Source of the DNA: Lachnospiraceae bacterium
GTDB taxonomy: Bacteria > Bacillota > Clostridia > Lachnospirales > Anaerotignaceae
Length of the DNA stretch: 38,368 bases
NCBI GenBank assembly: GCA_028695945.1
Contig: JAQVIB010000001.1
Coordinates: forward strand, 1 to 38,368
Direction: 5' to 3'
Every line of letters begins with the position of its first letter. Within the stretch, counting starts at the first letter, position 1. Positions 1 to 8,021 of this stretch are shown here, piece after piece. Under the pieces are notes generated by a model. It saw nothing but the letters and a program-made list of their open reading frames with translations. It was not told where the DNA came from and did not search any database. The translations under genes and the position numbers were made by a program.

Positions 1-474
1 CCCTGGAGACTTTACAGGCACAACGTGGATATCATACTTTTGAGACATTCTTTTGCAAATGGCTTCAACGTCATCACCAATAACACCAACAATACAGGTT
101 GCGTAAACAAATATCAATTTAGGGTGATACTTGCTTACAGTTTCTTCTATTGCCGCCTCAAGCTTTTTTTCACCGCCAAATATTACGTCCTGTTCCCTTA
201 AATCTGTTGAAAAACTGGTTCTAAACACATCATCATCACTTGTTAAACTTCCACGAATATCCCATGTGTAGCTGGCACAGCCAATGGGTCCATGTACAAT
301 ATGAAAAGCATCCGTAATTGGGTTTAAAACAACTCTTGCCCCACAGTATACACAGGCTCTTTGGCTTACCGCACCAGAAACGCTATTGGAATCGCAGTTA
401 ATTCCTGTTCCACAGCACCCAACATCATTTTTCAAAACAATGGACTGCTTTCTTTCTTCTAAAATTTTGTCCAT
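1..474 (-). CDS. nifE: NifE, FeMo-cofactor scaffold alpha subunit (N-terminal part, truncated by window edge)
   Basis: NifE pairs with NifN to form the scaffold on which the FeMo-cofactor precursor is matured before insertion into NifDK. Translating the minus strand gives 158 codons open to the left edge. The segment VSGAVSQRACVYCGARVV is followed by NPITDAFHIVHGPIGCASYTW, the Cys-rich cluster-binding region typical of NifE. Further on is a NifD-like stretch with FGGEKKLEAAIEE and TCIVGVIGDD. I chose the ATG at 474 because NifE proteins usually begin with a short MDxxLEER-type leader and GGAAG lies about 9 bases upstream. An in-frame ATG at 528 would add 18 unusual residues. The gene follows nifK after a 146-bp gap holding a strong terminator-like hairpin, so its expression probably needs readthrough or its own start. 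NifD and VnfE-like paralogues are alternatives, but the sequence and position favour NifE. Confidence 0.9.
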   Translation of the reverse strand, partial: MDKILEERKQSIVLKNDVGCCGTGINCDSNSVSGAVSQRACVYCGARVVLNPITDAFHIVHGPIGCASYTWDIRGSLTSDDDVFRTSFSTDLREQDVIFGGEKKLEAAIEETVSKYHPKLIFVYATCIVGVIGDDVEAICKRMSQKYDIHVVPVKSPG

Positions 475-524
475 AAACCCACTTCCTTCGCTGTATATTT
501 CATTCTCCCTATAAATAGCAACAT

Positions 525-553
525 CCATAGCTGAGGTTAACCCTCCGCTATGG
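525..553 (-). promoter_or_regulatory. hairpin just upstream of nifE
   Basis: A 7-bp inverted repeat (CCATAGC at 547-553 read on the minus strand, pairing with 525-531) encloses a further AGG/CCT pair and a GTTAA loop. It lies between the nifK terminator-like hairpin and the nifE start, and buries the alternative upstream ATG of nifE at 528. Its function is unknown; it could protect the 5' end of a processed nifE transcript or affect translation. Confidence 0.4.
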
Positions 554-568
554 GTCTTAATTTTTACT

Positions 569-615
569 AAAAAAGAGCTTTTAACAAAAACCGACGTCTT
601 TGTCAAAAGCTCTTT
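569..615 (-). terminator. terminator-like hairpin between nifK and nifE
   Basis: On the minus strand a 17-bp stem (arms 599-615 and 572-588, one G-T pair) closes a 10-base loop and is followed by six T (574-569). It begins only 6 bases after the nifK stop. The left arm and loop contain GACAAAGACGTCGG, nearly the same motif as in the nifH leader hairpin (GACAAAGGCGTTGG). It should reduce transcription into nifE, giving more structural than scaffold protein, or act as a controlled attenuator. Confidence 0.8.
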
Positions 616-620
616 ATAAA

Positions 621-1985
621 TTACATAACTACTTCTAAATCTTTTTCATCACAGTGGCTGTCTTGATAATCCATTAATGCATTGGCAATTTGTTCTGCCA
701 TACGCATTGCTCCTTTATAGCCAACCAAAGGCATATAAGAATGTATATAGCGGTCAATAATAGGAAATCCCATTCTAACCAAAGGTATATCCTCTGCCCT
801 TGCAATAGTTTTACCATGAGTTCCGCCAATAAGCAAGTCTACTTTTTCATTCTTTATTAACTGATGAAGGTAGAACAAGTCTGTACCTGCTTTTGCAATG
901 CAGTCTGTTACTGCAAATTTATCAAACAAATCATTGGCTTTTTGCTCAAAAACCGCTCCCGGTGTTCCTGTTATCACAAATTTAGGAATCATTCCCAGTT
1001 CAAGAACAAATGCAGTGATACCTAAAACAGTATCGGGGTCTCCATAAATTGCTACTGTTTTTCCGTAGGTGTAAGGGTGAATATCCAACATCATATCCAC
1101 AAGCTGACCTCTTTCCTCTTCAATTTCAAAAGGAATTTCTTCCTTAGATAAATCTTGAAGAGCCATAATAAATTTGTCAGTCAATTCAACACCCATTGGC
1201 AGTGGCATTGCTTCATATTCAACACCACATTTTTTACGAAGCACTTCTGCAGAAGGCTCTGATGTTTGAAGCCCTAACGCAATGGTTTTTTTGCAGTCAC
1301 CCAAAGCAATAATGTCTGGTATGCGTGTTCCGCCTTGCGGATACATTTCATACTTGCCTGTCATTGGGGTATCCATAACACCGCTGGTGTCGGGAAGCAT
1401 GGTGAAATCCACCTTCATTGCTTTCAGAAGCTTTTTATACTCTCTAATGTCTCCAGGATTTACAAACCCAGGCATTACACAAATTTTTTCGCTTACCACG
1501 CCCGATTTTTTAGAAAGATAATTAATAAAGCCTGAAACCATATTGGTAAAGCCTGTGATATGAGAGCCTTTATAGCTTGGTGTATTACAATGCACAATAT
1601 ATTTGCTTTCAGGTATATCAATATCGGTTATAATTGCATTTAAATCATCACCAATTGTTTCTGAAAGGCAAGTGGTATGCACCGCAATAATGTCTGGCTT
1701 ATATAAATCGAATATATTTTTTGCCGCTGTTTTTAAATTACTTCCACCGCCAAATACAGAAGCTCCTTCTGTAAACGAACTGGAGGATGCCATTGCAGGG
1801 TCTTTAAAATGTCTTGTTAAAAACATTCTGTGAAAGGCACAGCAACCCTGTGACCCGTGGCTATGAGGTAAGCATTTATGTACCCCAAGGGCTGCATACA
1901 TTGCACCAACAGGCTGGCAAGTTTTTGCCGGATTAATAGTTAAAGCACTTCTTTCTGCCATTTCTTTTGTTGTATAATCAAGCAT
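621..1985 (-). CDS. nifK: Nitrogenase MoFe protein beta subunit NifK
   Basis: NifK forms the alpha2-beta2 MoFe protein with NifD and contributes half the ligands of the P-cluster that relays electrons from NifH. The 454-residue protein has the three expected cysteines: Cys23 in NPAKTCQPVGA, Cys48 in HGSQGCCAF and Cys106 in TTCLSETIGDD. It lacks the N-terminal extension of proteobacterial NifK (about 520 residues), so it is the short clostridial/archaeal form. Its ATG overlaps the nifD stop in a TAATG junction, with GGAGGTGAGGAG inside the end of nifD as ribosome site, implying translational coupling and equal subunit amounts. A strong terminator-like hairpin follows at once. The downstream nifE and the Mo transporter next door support a Mo-dependent rather than V or Fe-only enzyme. 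Confidence 0.96.
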   Translation of the reverse strand: MLDYTTKEMAERSALTINPAKTCQPVGAMYAALGVHKCLPHSHGSQGCCAFHRMFLTRHFKDPAMASSSSFTEGASVFGGGSNLKTAAKNIFDLYKPDIIAVHTTCLSETIGDDLNAIITDIDIPESKYIVHCNTPSYKGSHITGFTNMVSGFINYLSKKSGVVSEKICVMPGFVNPGDIREYKKLLKAMKVDFTMLPDTSGVMDTPMTGKYEMYPQGGTRIPDIIALGDCKKTIALGLQTSEPSAEVLRKKCGVEYEAMPLPMGVELTDKFIMALQDLSKEEIPFEIEEERGQLVDMMLDIHPYTYGKTVAIYGDPDTVLGITAFVLELGMIPKFVITGTPGAVFEQKANDLFDKFAVTDCIAKAGTDLFYLHQLIKNEKVDLLIGGTHGKTIARAEDIPLVRMGFPIIDRYIHSYMPLVGYKGAMRMAEQIANALMDYQDSHCDEKDLEVVM

Positions 1986-3592
1986 TACTCCTCACCTCCT
2001 AATGAGCCTTCTAAGTTTGGTATTTGCTTCCAAGGTGCTCTAATCAATCCCCATGCAGGCGTTGATAAGCCCATAAGTATATCTTGACCAAATTTCACTG
2101 CACCTGTAAAGGTTGAATATGGTCCGCTGTAATCGTAGGAATGAAGCTGTCTGGAAAGCAAACCGTTCTTTTGAGCAACAAATTTATCTTTAATACCCGA
2201 AAAGAAAATATCTGGTTTTAATATACGAAGGAATTCTTCTGTTTCAAAATGGTTCAAGTCGTCGCAAATAATTGAGCCTTCGTCCATTTCCTTAAACATA
2301 CCTTCATAATAATTAAGCTGAACACCTTTTTCTGCAAGTGCCTCTTTTTGTTCATCGCTTAAGAAAACCTTATAGTATTTAGGGTCTTTTTCAACTGTAA
2401 TGCTTTCAATATTCTTGCTGTCAGCATCAATTTTAATGTCTGGAATGACTTCTCTGCCTTCATAGTCATCCCGATGGGCAAATTCATACCCAGCCAAAAC
2501 GGTACTGATGCCAAAATCTTTCAAAAGTGTTTGGTAATGATGAGACCTTGAACCCCCTACATAAAGTGCCGCAGTTTTGCCTTTTAACTTGCTTTTTAAA
2601 TACTGAATTTCATCAAATACAGTACCAAGTTCGTCTGAAATGACATCTTCAATTCTGGCAATTAATTCTTCATCGCCAAAATATTTACCAATACTGCGTA
2701 AAGCCTCTATGGTAGATTGTACGCCAATGAAGTTTACTTTAAGCCAATCTATACCATATTTGTCGTACATCATTTCTGCCACATAGTTAATGGAACGATG
2801 ACATTGCACCAAGTTTAGGTTTGCCAAATGGGAATTTTTAATATCCCTGTAGCTGCTGCCCCCTGTAAAAACAGAAACAACTTCAATTCCACAACGCTTT
2901 AACAGCTTTTCAACTTCCCAACCGTCACCGCCGATATTATATTCACCTAAAAGGTTAACACTGTATTTTTTCTTAGGTGCTTTATCTCCTGTTCCAATGA
3001 TGTATTTAATCAACTGATTATTTGCAATGTGATGCCCTGCGGACTGGCTAACCCCTTTATAACCCTCACAGCTAAAGCCAATACATTTAATGCCATATTC
3101 CTCTTCGCCCCATCTTGCAACTGCATGGATATCGTCACCAATTAAGCCAACAGGACATGTGGAGCAAATGAAAATTGCAGTAGGTTTAAAAATGGATACC
3201 GCTTCTGTAATTGCCTGCTTTAACTTCTTTTCACCGCCGAATACAATGTCTGGCTCTTGCATATCCGTAGAAAAACAGTATTCTAAGTAGCAATCCGCCT
3301 GTTCACCATCTTTTTCATCGGCAAAGGCTTTATGTCTTCTTGTGCCCCATGAATAGTAGGCACAGCCAATGGGGCCATGAACTATAATTGCGGCATCTTT
3401 TATAGGGCCAAGAACAACGCCCTTACAGCCTGCAAAACAACATCCTCTTTGTGTAATAATACCTGGAATTGTTCTGGTGTTGGCTGTAATCACATCTGGA
3501 TTATTTTCTCCTGCTGTAATTACGTGGTCTTTTCTGTTTTTATATACCCTTGCACTATATTGTTCTAACAAGTGGTCTCTTACTGAACTCAT
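1985..3592 (-). CDS. nifD: Nitrogenase MoFe protein alpha subunit NifD
   Basis: NifD carries the FeMo-cofactor where N2 is reduced. In its 535 residues the P-cluster cysteines are Cys51 (QRGCCFAGCKG), Cys77 (HGPIGCAYYSW) and Cys146 (STCPVGLIGDD). The cofactor ligands are Cys264 (LNLVQCHRSINY) and His484 (RQLHSYDYSGPY). Gln183 and His187 (GVSQSAGHH) match the catalytic Gln191/His195 of Azotobacter. Residues about 380-435 form the extra insertion known from Clostridium pasteurianum NifD, and GGSRSHHY replaces GGLRPRH, as in other clostridial forms. The ATG has a perfect AGGAGGTGAGGAC site and lies 14 bp after nifI2. The operon order H-I1-I2-D-K is typical of nitrogenases regulated by NifI proteins. 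No broken motif is visible, so the enzyme should be active. Confidence 0.97.
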   Translation of the reverse strand: MSSVRDHLLEQYSARVYKNRKDHVITAGENNPDVITANTRTIPGIITQRGCCFAGCKGVVLGPIKDAAIIVHGPIGCAYYSWGTRRHKAFADEKDGEQADCYLEYCFSTDMQEPDIVFGGEKKLKQAITEAVSIFKPTAIFICSTCPVGLIGDDIHAVARWGEEEYGIKCIGFSCEGYKGVSQSAGHHIANNQLIKYIIGTGDKAPKKKYSVNLLGEYNIGGDGWEVEKLLKRCGIEVVSVFTGGSSYRDIKNSHLANLNLVQCHRSINYVAEMMYDKYGIDWLKVNFIGVQSTIEALRSIGKYFGDEELIARIEDVISDELGTVFDEIQYLKSKLKGKTAALYVGGSRSHHYQTLLKDFGISTVLAGYEFAHRDDYEGREVIPDIKIDADSKNIESITVEKDPKYYKVFLSDEQKEALAEKGVQLNYYEGMFKEMDEGSIICDDLNHFETEEFLRILKPDIFFSGIKDKFVAQKNGLLSRQLHSYDYSGPYSTFTGAVKFGQDILMGLSTPAWGLIRAPWKQIPNLEGSLGGEE

Positions 3593-3606
3593 GTCCTCAC
3601 CTCCTA

Positions 3607-3993
3607 TTAATATGATTCTGAATCCATTTGTAGTTGCCCATCTCTAATACGAATAGACTCTACTATTGGTAAAACAAAAATCTTTCCGTCACCTGGGTTT
3701 CCTGTGCAGTTTGTTTCCATAATTGTCTTAACGGCTTTTTCAACTTCGTCATCAGGAACAACCACTGTGAAATATCTTTTTGGTATTAACCTAGAGCTTT
3801 CTGAAATATATTCACCAATAGGCGAAATAGGAAGTTCTCCTGCTAAAACAGTCTCCACTAAATCTAAATTAATAGCCTTTTTTCCTCTGCCCATAACTTT
3901 TCTGCAGGTGAATGCAGGAAAACCTGCTTCTGCCAAGGCTTCTTTTGTAGCATTTACACGGTTTAAACGAACTATTGCCATTACTTCCTTCAC
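3607..3993 (-). CDS. nifI2: NifI2, PII-family nitrogenase regulator
   Basis: NifI1 and NifI2 form a hetero-oligomer that binds NifDK and blocks access of NifH when nitrogen is sufficient; 2-oxoglutarate and ATP release it. The GTG at 3993 is the best start: AGGAGG lies about 8 bases upstream and the resulting MKEVMAIVRLNRV is the usual beginning, while a TTG two codons earlier sits inside the ribosome site. The product is 128 residues. The PII fold is seen in the first strand, the FPAFTCRKVMGRGKKA entry to the T-loop, and the CTGNPGDGKIFVLPIV beta-4 region. The T-loop is longer than in GlnB (about residues 40-75) and lacks the uridylylated Tyr context, as expected for NifI2. It lies between nifI1 (12-bp gap) and nifD (14-bp gap). 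Confidence 0.93.
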   Translation of the reverse strand: MKEVMAIVRLNRVNATKEALAEAGFPAFTCRKVMGRGKKAINLDLVETVLAGELPISPIGEYISESSRLIPKRYFTVVVPDDEVEKAVKTIMETNCTGNPGDGKIFVLPIVESIRIRDGQLQMDSESY

Positions 3994-4005
3994 AAGCAAC
4001 CCCTC

Positions 4006-4332
4006 CTATAATCCCGCTTTTTTAGAACTGATTGTATATGCCTCATCTACATGGCTAATGAAAATTCTGCCGTCACCAAAGTGTCCGTTTTCACCTGTTC
4101 TGGCATATTTCATTATTAACTTAACAACGTCATCCTTATCTTCATCCTTTACTACCATTAAAAGCATTTCCTTAGGAATTTCATCGTAGAAAACATCTCC
4201 AACCTTAATTCCTTTTTGCTTGCCACGTCCGTAAACGTCCATTTTGGTTACAGCAGGATACCCTGCCGACAATAATTCTGATAAAACTGTACCAACTTGA
4301 TTAGGTCTTATAATTGCACGAATAAGTAACAT
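4006..4332 (-). CDS. nifI1: NifI1, PII-family nitrogenase regulator
   Basis: This 108-residue PII protein is the partner of NifI2 in ammonia-dependent, reversible inhibition of nitrogenase. The N-terminal LIRAIIRPNQV strand, AVTKMDVYGRGKQKGIKVGD leading into a short T-loop ending in YDEIPKEM, and the ARTGENGHFGDGRIFIS segment match the NifI1 subgroup. The YDEIPKE sequence replaces the uridylylated loop of GlnB. The ATG has an AAAGGAGG site. It follows nifH by 18 bp and precedes nifI2 by 12 bp in the same transcript, so regulator and enzyme are made together. Confidence 0.94.
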   Translation of the reverse strand: MLLIRAIIRPNQVGTVLSELLSAGYPAVTKMDVYGRGKQKGIKVGDVFYDEIPKEMLLMVVKDEDKDDVVKLIMKYARTGENGHFGDGRIFISHVDEAYTISSKKAGL

Positions 4333-4350
4333 ATAATTACCTCCTTTTAA

Positions 4351-5169
4351 TTAATCCATAATTCCATGTTCCATTAAAATTGATTCTAATTTTTCAATTG
4401 ACATTGGTTTTGGTATAACAAACATATCATTCCCGTCAATCTTTCTTGCAAGCTCTCTGTATTCATCTGCCTGTGGCTCTTCTGGGCTAAAATCAATTAC
4501 AGTCTTTTTATTAATTTCTGCTTTTTGTACTGCATTATCACGTGGAACAAAGTGAATCATTTGTGTACCAAGCTCTTTCGCAACTGCTTCAACTAATGCC
4601 GCTTCCCCGTCTACTTTTCTTGAATTACAGATAAGACCACCAAGTCTTACACCGCCTGTGTTTGCATATTTCATAATACCTTTTGCAATGTTGTTTGCTG
4701 CATAAAGTGCCATCATTTCGCCAGAGCATACAATGTAAATTTCCTTTGCTTTTCCTTCACGAATAGGCATTGCGAAACCACCGCAAACAACGTCACCAAG
4801 TACGTCGTAGAATACATAATCCAAATCTGCTTCATATGCACCTAACTGTTCAAGCAAGTTAATTGAAGTAATAATTCCACGTCCTGCACAGCCTACACCA
4901 GGCTCTGGTCCGCCAGACTCAACACCTTTAATATCGCCATATCCTGTTTTCATGATATAGTCCAAATCAATGTCTTCGCCTTCTTCTCTTAACGTATCAA
5001 GAACGGTTTTTTGTGCCAAACCGCCTAATACCAATCTTGTTGAGTCTGCTTTAGGGTCACAGCCAACAATCATAACTTTTTTACCCATTTCAGCTAAGCC
5101 TGCTGTAAGATTTTGTGTTGTTGTAGATTTTCCAATACCGCCTTTACCATAAATAGCAACCTGTCTCAT
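4351..5169 (-). CDS. nifH: Nitrogenase Fe protein NifH (dinitrogenase reductase)
   Basis: NifH is a homodimeric ATPase that carries a [4Fe-4S] cluster between its subunits and delivers electrons to NifDK. In its 272 residues the P-loop is GKGGIGKS at 8-15, cluster ligands are Cys94 (GVGCAGRGI) and Cys129 (GDVVCGGF), and the switch II region is YDVLGDVV at 121-128. Arg97 is the residue ADP-ribosylated by DraT in other bacteria; no draT is seen here and control is more likely through NifI. The start has a GGAGGACG site. It is first in the H-I1-I2-D-K(-E) operon, with a promoter at 5327-5355 and a hairpin with T-tract in the leader between promoter and gene. BchL/ChlL-like proteins are excluded by the context and the NifH-specific C-terminus. 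Confidence 0.97.
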   Translation of the reverse strand: MRQVAIYGKGGIGKSTTTQNLTAGLAEMGKKVMIVGCDPKADSTRLVLGGLAQKTVLDTLREEGEDIDLDYIMKTGYGDIKGVESGGPEPGVGCAGRGIITSINLLEQLGAYEADLDYVFYDVLGDVVCGGFAMPIREGKAKEIYIVCSGEMMALYAANNIAKGIMKYANTGGVRLGGLICNSRKVDGEAALVEAVAKELGTQMIHFVPRDNAVQKAEINKKTVIDFSPEEPQADEYRELARKIDGNDMFVIPKPMSIEKLESILMEHGIMD

Positions 5170-5257
5170 ACTATCGTCCTCCTTATTAAAAAAACTGCCT
5201 ATAAATTTAAAGTTAAAATTAATTTAGAATACACCCCTATTTTCACAACCGGTATAT

Positions 5258-5299
5258 GAAAAAAGACGTAGGAAAGATTTCTTTTCCAACGCCTTTGTC
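5258..5299 (-). terminator. hairpin plus T-tract in the nifH leader (possible attenuator)
   Basis: Read on the minus strand, a 14-bp stem with one mismatch (arms about 5283-5296 and 5262-5275, 7-base loop) runs into six T (5264-5259). The arm begins with GACAAAGGCGTTGG, a motif almost repeated in the nifK-nifE hairpin. Because a promoter with consensus spacing lies upstream (5327-5355) and nifH starts about 90 bases downstream, this is not simply the end of modC; it sits inside the nif transcript. Confidence 0.7.
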
Positions 5300-5326
5300 A
5301 GGTGCATATTCAATTTTTATAAATTC

Positions 5327-5355
5327 ATTATATGAGAATCTCAATGGAGTTACAA
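5327..5355 (-). promoter_or_regulatory. sigma-A type promoter for the nifH operon
   Basis: On the minus strand, -35 TTGTAA (5355-5350) and -10 TATAAT (5332-5327) are separated by 17 bases, giving a start near 5320. No sigma-54 GG-N10-GC element is evident. A perfect -10 suggests strong basal initiation, consistent with control after initiation at the downstream hairpin. Confidence 0.65.
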
Positions 5356-5411
5356 TACTGCAACAATTACAAAAAATACTGAAAAAACCATGCTTATTTT
5401 CATAAATCAGT

Positions 5412-6437
5412 TCATTGACTAAGTAGCACCAAATGATTTTCAGGCATTAAAATTCCTTTGATTTCCTTTTGATTTCCCGCCTTAACCCATATATCACTCA
5501 TTCCACCGTTCATATTTCTAACTATGTAGTTTGTGTGGAAAGGCATTTGTGCCATCTCCACCATATCCACCTTCATAATATTATTTATTTCGTTTTCCTG
5601 CTGAATAAAAGACAGTGCCTCAATTTGGTTTGGCATAATCCCTACATATTCAACTTTGTCTGTAATTTTTTCATTTGTTTTCAATGTAATATTCCAATCC
5701 AAGGCATTTATACAGTAATCATCCACTTTTTTTGCTTTGGATATATTTTTATACCCTGTAAGCCTTGCAACCTGTACAAACTGAGGGCTATTAAAAACTT
5801 TCTTTTTATGGTCACATAATACAACCTTGCCTTTATCCATTACTACCAACTGCTCTGATAGTCTGTATATTTCACTTTTGCTGTGGGACACCACTATTAC
5901 TTTACCCTTGTAATCAGCTAAAATTTCAAGCATTTCCCTTTGCAATTGGTCTTTTAAATATCCATCTAGGGCAGAAAAAGGCTCGTCTAAAATAATCATT
6001 TCCGGCTCATATGCCAAAATTCTTGCCAACGCCACCCTTTGCTGTTCTCCGCCCGATAGCTGACTTGGGTATCTATCTTCCAACCCATCCAAATGCAATT
6101 TGCTTATAAGGAAAGTAATTTTTTCAGACGAAGCTTTGGTAATGCCAATATTTTTAGATACTGTCATGTTTGGAAACAATGCATAATTTTGAAATAAGTA
6201 CCCAATTTTTCTTTTTTGGGGCAATAACTTTATTTTTTCCTTAGAATCAAATAAAACCTTTCCATCCAATACAATTCGTCCTTCATCCGGATTTTCAATT
6301 CCAGCAATACACTTTAAAGTCATGCTTTTTCCACAACCACTTGCTCCTAAAATACCAATTCGATTATTTTCAGCGTTAAATTCAACTTCTAGCTTAAATG
6401 AACCAATTCTTTTTTTAATATTTACTTCAAGGCACAT
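5412..6437 (-). CDS. modC: Molybdate ABC transporter ATP-binding protein ModC
   Basis: This is the ATPase that drives molybdate import by ModAB. Of its 341 residues, the first 230 form the ABC domain: Walker A GASGCGKS at 31-38, Q-loop Gln83, signature LSGGEQQ at 127-133, Walker B IILDEP at 148-153 and the switch His185. The remaining ~110 residues (NISKAKKVDDYCINALDWNI onward) look like a diverged C-terminal regulatory region at the position of the oxyanion-binding MOP/TOBE domain. The start lies 1 bp after the modB stop and is preceded by TAGGAGGTGG, so translation is coupled. It ends about 240 bp upstream of nifH, and the two operons are probably linked functionally because FeMo-cofactor needs Mo. 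Sulfate or tungstate specificity is possible on sequence alone. Confidence 0.88.
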   Translation of the reverse strand: MCLEVNIKKRIGSFKLEVEFNAENNRIGILGASGCGKSMTLKCIAGIENPDEGRIVLDGKVLFDSKEKIKLLPQKRKIGYLFQNYALFPNMTVSKNIGITKASSEKITFLISKLHLDGLEDRYPSQLSGGEQQRVALARILAYEPEMIILDEPFSALDGYLKDQLQREMLEILADYKGKVIVVSHSKSEIYRLSEQLVVMDKGKVVLCDHKKKVFNSPQFVQVARLTGYKNISKAKKVDDYCINALDWNITLKTNEKITDKVEYVGIMPNQIEALSFIQQENEINNIMKVDMVEMAQMPFHTNYIVRNMNGGMSDIWVKAGNQKEIKGILMPENHLVLLSQ

Positions 6438-6438
6438 A

Positions 6439-7146
6439 TTACCACCTCCTAAAATACTTCATTCCCTTTCCAGAAATAACATTAATGGTTAATATAATAA
6501 AAAAAGACAGAGTTATTATGACCAATACCCAAATGCCCGCTTTGTCATAATTCCCTGCCGCCGTTTCAGACGCTATTGCTACTGCTATTGTTCTTGTTTT
6601 GCCTAATACGTTTCCTGCAAGCATTGAAGTTGCACCATATTCTCCTAAGGCTCTTGCAAAGGCAAGTACCGTTCCCGAAGCTATTCCAGGTGAAGCTATG
6701 GGCATAATCACTTTCCAAAATATGTGGAACTCACTCATGCCAAGGGTTCTTCCAGCTTGTATTAGGGTAACGTCAATCTGCTCGAATGCCGCCCTGCTGT
6801 TTCGGTACATCAGAGGAAATGCGATTACAACTGCCGCAATAACACACCCTTGCCAACTTTGAATAATTTTAATATCAAATTGTGTATAAAGATAATTCCC
6901 AAAGGGTCTTTTTAAACTGAATAGCAACAGTAATAAAAAACCCGCAACCGTTGGCGGTAGAACCAACGGCAGGGTAAATATTCCATCTAAAAGTAATTTT
7001 ACTTTGTTATTTAGCTTCATAACTAATCTTGCGGCATATATTCCTGCAAAAAAAGCAATCACTGTTGCTACTATCCCTGTTTTAAGAGAAATAAATAATG
7101 GACTCCAATTTAAGTTTTTCAATAGTTCAAGCATGTCTATCACCAA
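6439..7146 (-). CDS. modB: Molybdate ABC transporter permease ModB
   Basis: The 235-residue inner-membrane permease has about five membrane spans and the EAA loop near residues 130-160 (AGRTLGMSEFHIFWKVIMPIASPG), which docks on ModC. ARALGEYGATSMLAGN after the loop is characteristic of the ModB/CysT family. Translation begins at a GTG at 7146 or an ATG four codons later; AGGAATTT precedes the GTG. It follows the modA stop by 8 bp and is followed by modC after 1 bp, so the three genes form one operon. The nif context suggests molybdate; tungstate or sulfate cannot be excluded from the permease alone. Confidence 0.9.
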   Translation of the reverse strand: MVIDMLELLKNLNWSPLFISLKTGIVATVIAFFAGIYAARLVMKLNNKVKLLLDGIFTLPLVLPPTVAGFLLLLLFSLKRPFGNYLYTQFDIKIIQSWQGCVIAAVVIAFPLMYRNSRAAFEQIDVTLIQAGRTLGMSEFHIFWKVIMPIASPGIASGTVLAFARALGEYGATSMLAGNVLGKTRTIAVAIASETAAGNYDKAGIWVLVIITLSFFIILTINVISGKGMKYFRRW

Positions 7147-7154
7147 ATTCCTAG

Positions 7155-8021
7155 TTATTCCTTATACGCTAAAAATCCGTATTTTTCAAATATTGAAATA
7201 GCTTCATCTGTTTTCAAATATTCAACAAATTCTTTTGCAGCCAAAGACTGATTTTCGTCTGCCTCACTGTTTTTTACAAGACCTACAGGGTAAATTACAG
7301 GTGTTTTAAGACTTCCTTTAGGTGCAGTTGCTATTATCTCAACTGAATCTGGCATGGAAGCGGCGTCCGTTGCATAAACAATTCCAATTTCATTACTTTT
7401 TTCAGCAACAGCAGTAAGAACAGCCGTAACAGTAGCTCCTTCATTTATTTCCATAACCATAACTTTATCTGTAATACCTAAATTTTCAATTATCTCTCTT
7501 GAATATGCTCCAACAGGAACATCTTCTCCAGCAATTGCTATATTTGCGGCATCCGTTATATTTTCAAAGCCTGTAACTTTTGTATCTGCACCCTTGGCTT
7601 TAATTAGTACAACCTCATTTTTCAAAAGCTTTATGTCTGAACCATCTACAATGAATCCATCTTCATTCAGCTTGTTCATCTGTTTCATAGCCGCCGACAT
7701 AAAGACGTCGCACTCTGCCCCTTCTTCAATTTGGGTCTGAAGTGTGCCAGAGCTGTCCGAATTAAAAACAATTGTAACCTTTGGATGCTCTTGTATATAA
7801 CTTTCTTGAATTTCTTCCATAGCGTTACTTAAGCTTGCGGCAATAAATACATTAATTGTAGTTTCTTTTTCTGGTTCTTCTTTCTCAGGCTCAGTTGTTG
7901 CGGTTTCTGTTTTTTCTGTTTCTTTTGTTTCAGCTTGTTTAGCTGAACATCCCGTAACCCACATAAGTAAACTACAGCATAATAACATAAGTACTAAAAT
8001 TCTTCTTTTTCCTTTTCTCAT
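7155..8021 (-). CDS. modA: Molybdate-binding lipoprotein ModA
   Basis: ModA is the extracellular solute-binding lipoprotein of the molybdate importer. I place the start at the ATG at 8021 (288 residues) because AGGAGAGG lies 5-6 bases upstream; a TTG six codons earlier overlaps that site. A basic N-terminus and hydrophobic segment end in a lipobox VTGC with Cys25 as the lipidated residue. A Glu/Thr-rich linker follows (about 30-55). The binding domain then begins with INVFIAASLSNAMEEIQESY, the ModA signature in which Ser and the helix N-terminus bind the oxyanion, and FNSDSSGTLQTQIEEGAECDVFMSA matches the next conserved block. It is first in modABC. Confidence 0.92.
   Translation of the reverse strand: MRKGKRRILVLMLLCCSLLMWVTGCSAKQAETKETEKTETATTEPEKEEPEKETTINVFIAASLSNAMEEIQESYIQEHPKVTIVFNSDSSGTLQTQIEEGAECDVFMSAAMKQMNKLNEDGFIVDGSDIKLLKNEVVLIKAKGADTKVTGFENITDAANIAIAGEDVPVGAYSREIIENLGITDKVMVMEINEGATVTAVLTAVAEKSNEIGIVYATDAASMPDSVEIIATAPKGSLKTPVIYPVGLVKNSEADENQSLAAKEFVEYLKTDEAISIFEKYGFLAYKE

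Noticed and set aside
475..528. 18-codon N-terminal extension of nifE from the ATG at 528
   Set aside because: No ribosome site and buried in a hairpin; NifE proteins normally start at the shorter position.
3704..4189. 161-residue plus-strand ORF opposite nifI1/nifI2
   Set aside because: It is a shadow of two well-conserved PII genes, has no ribosome site and Ser/Thr-rich low-complexity content typical of antisense frames.
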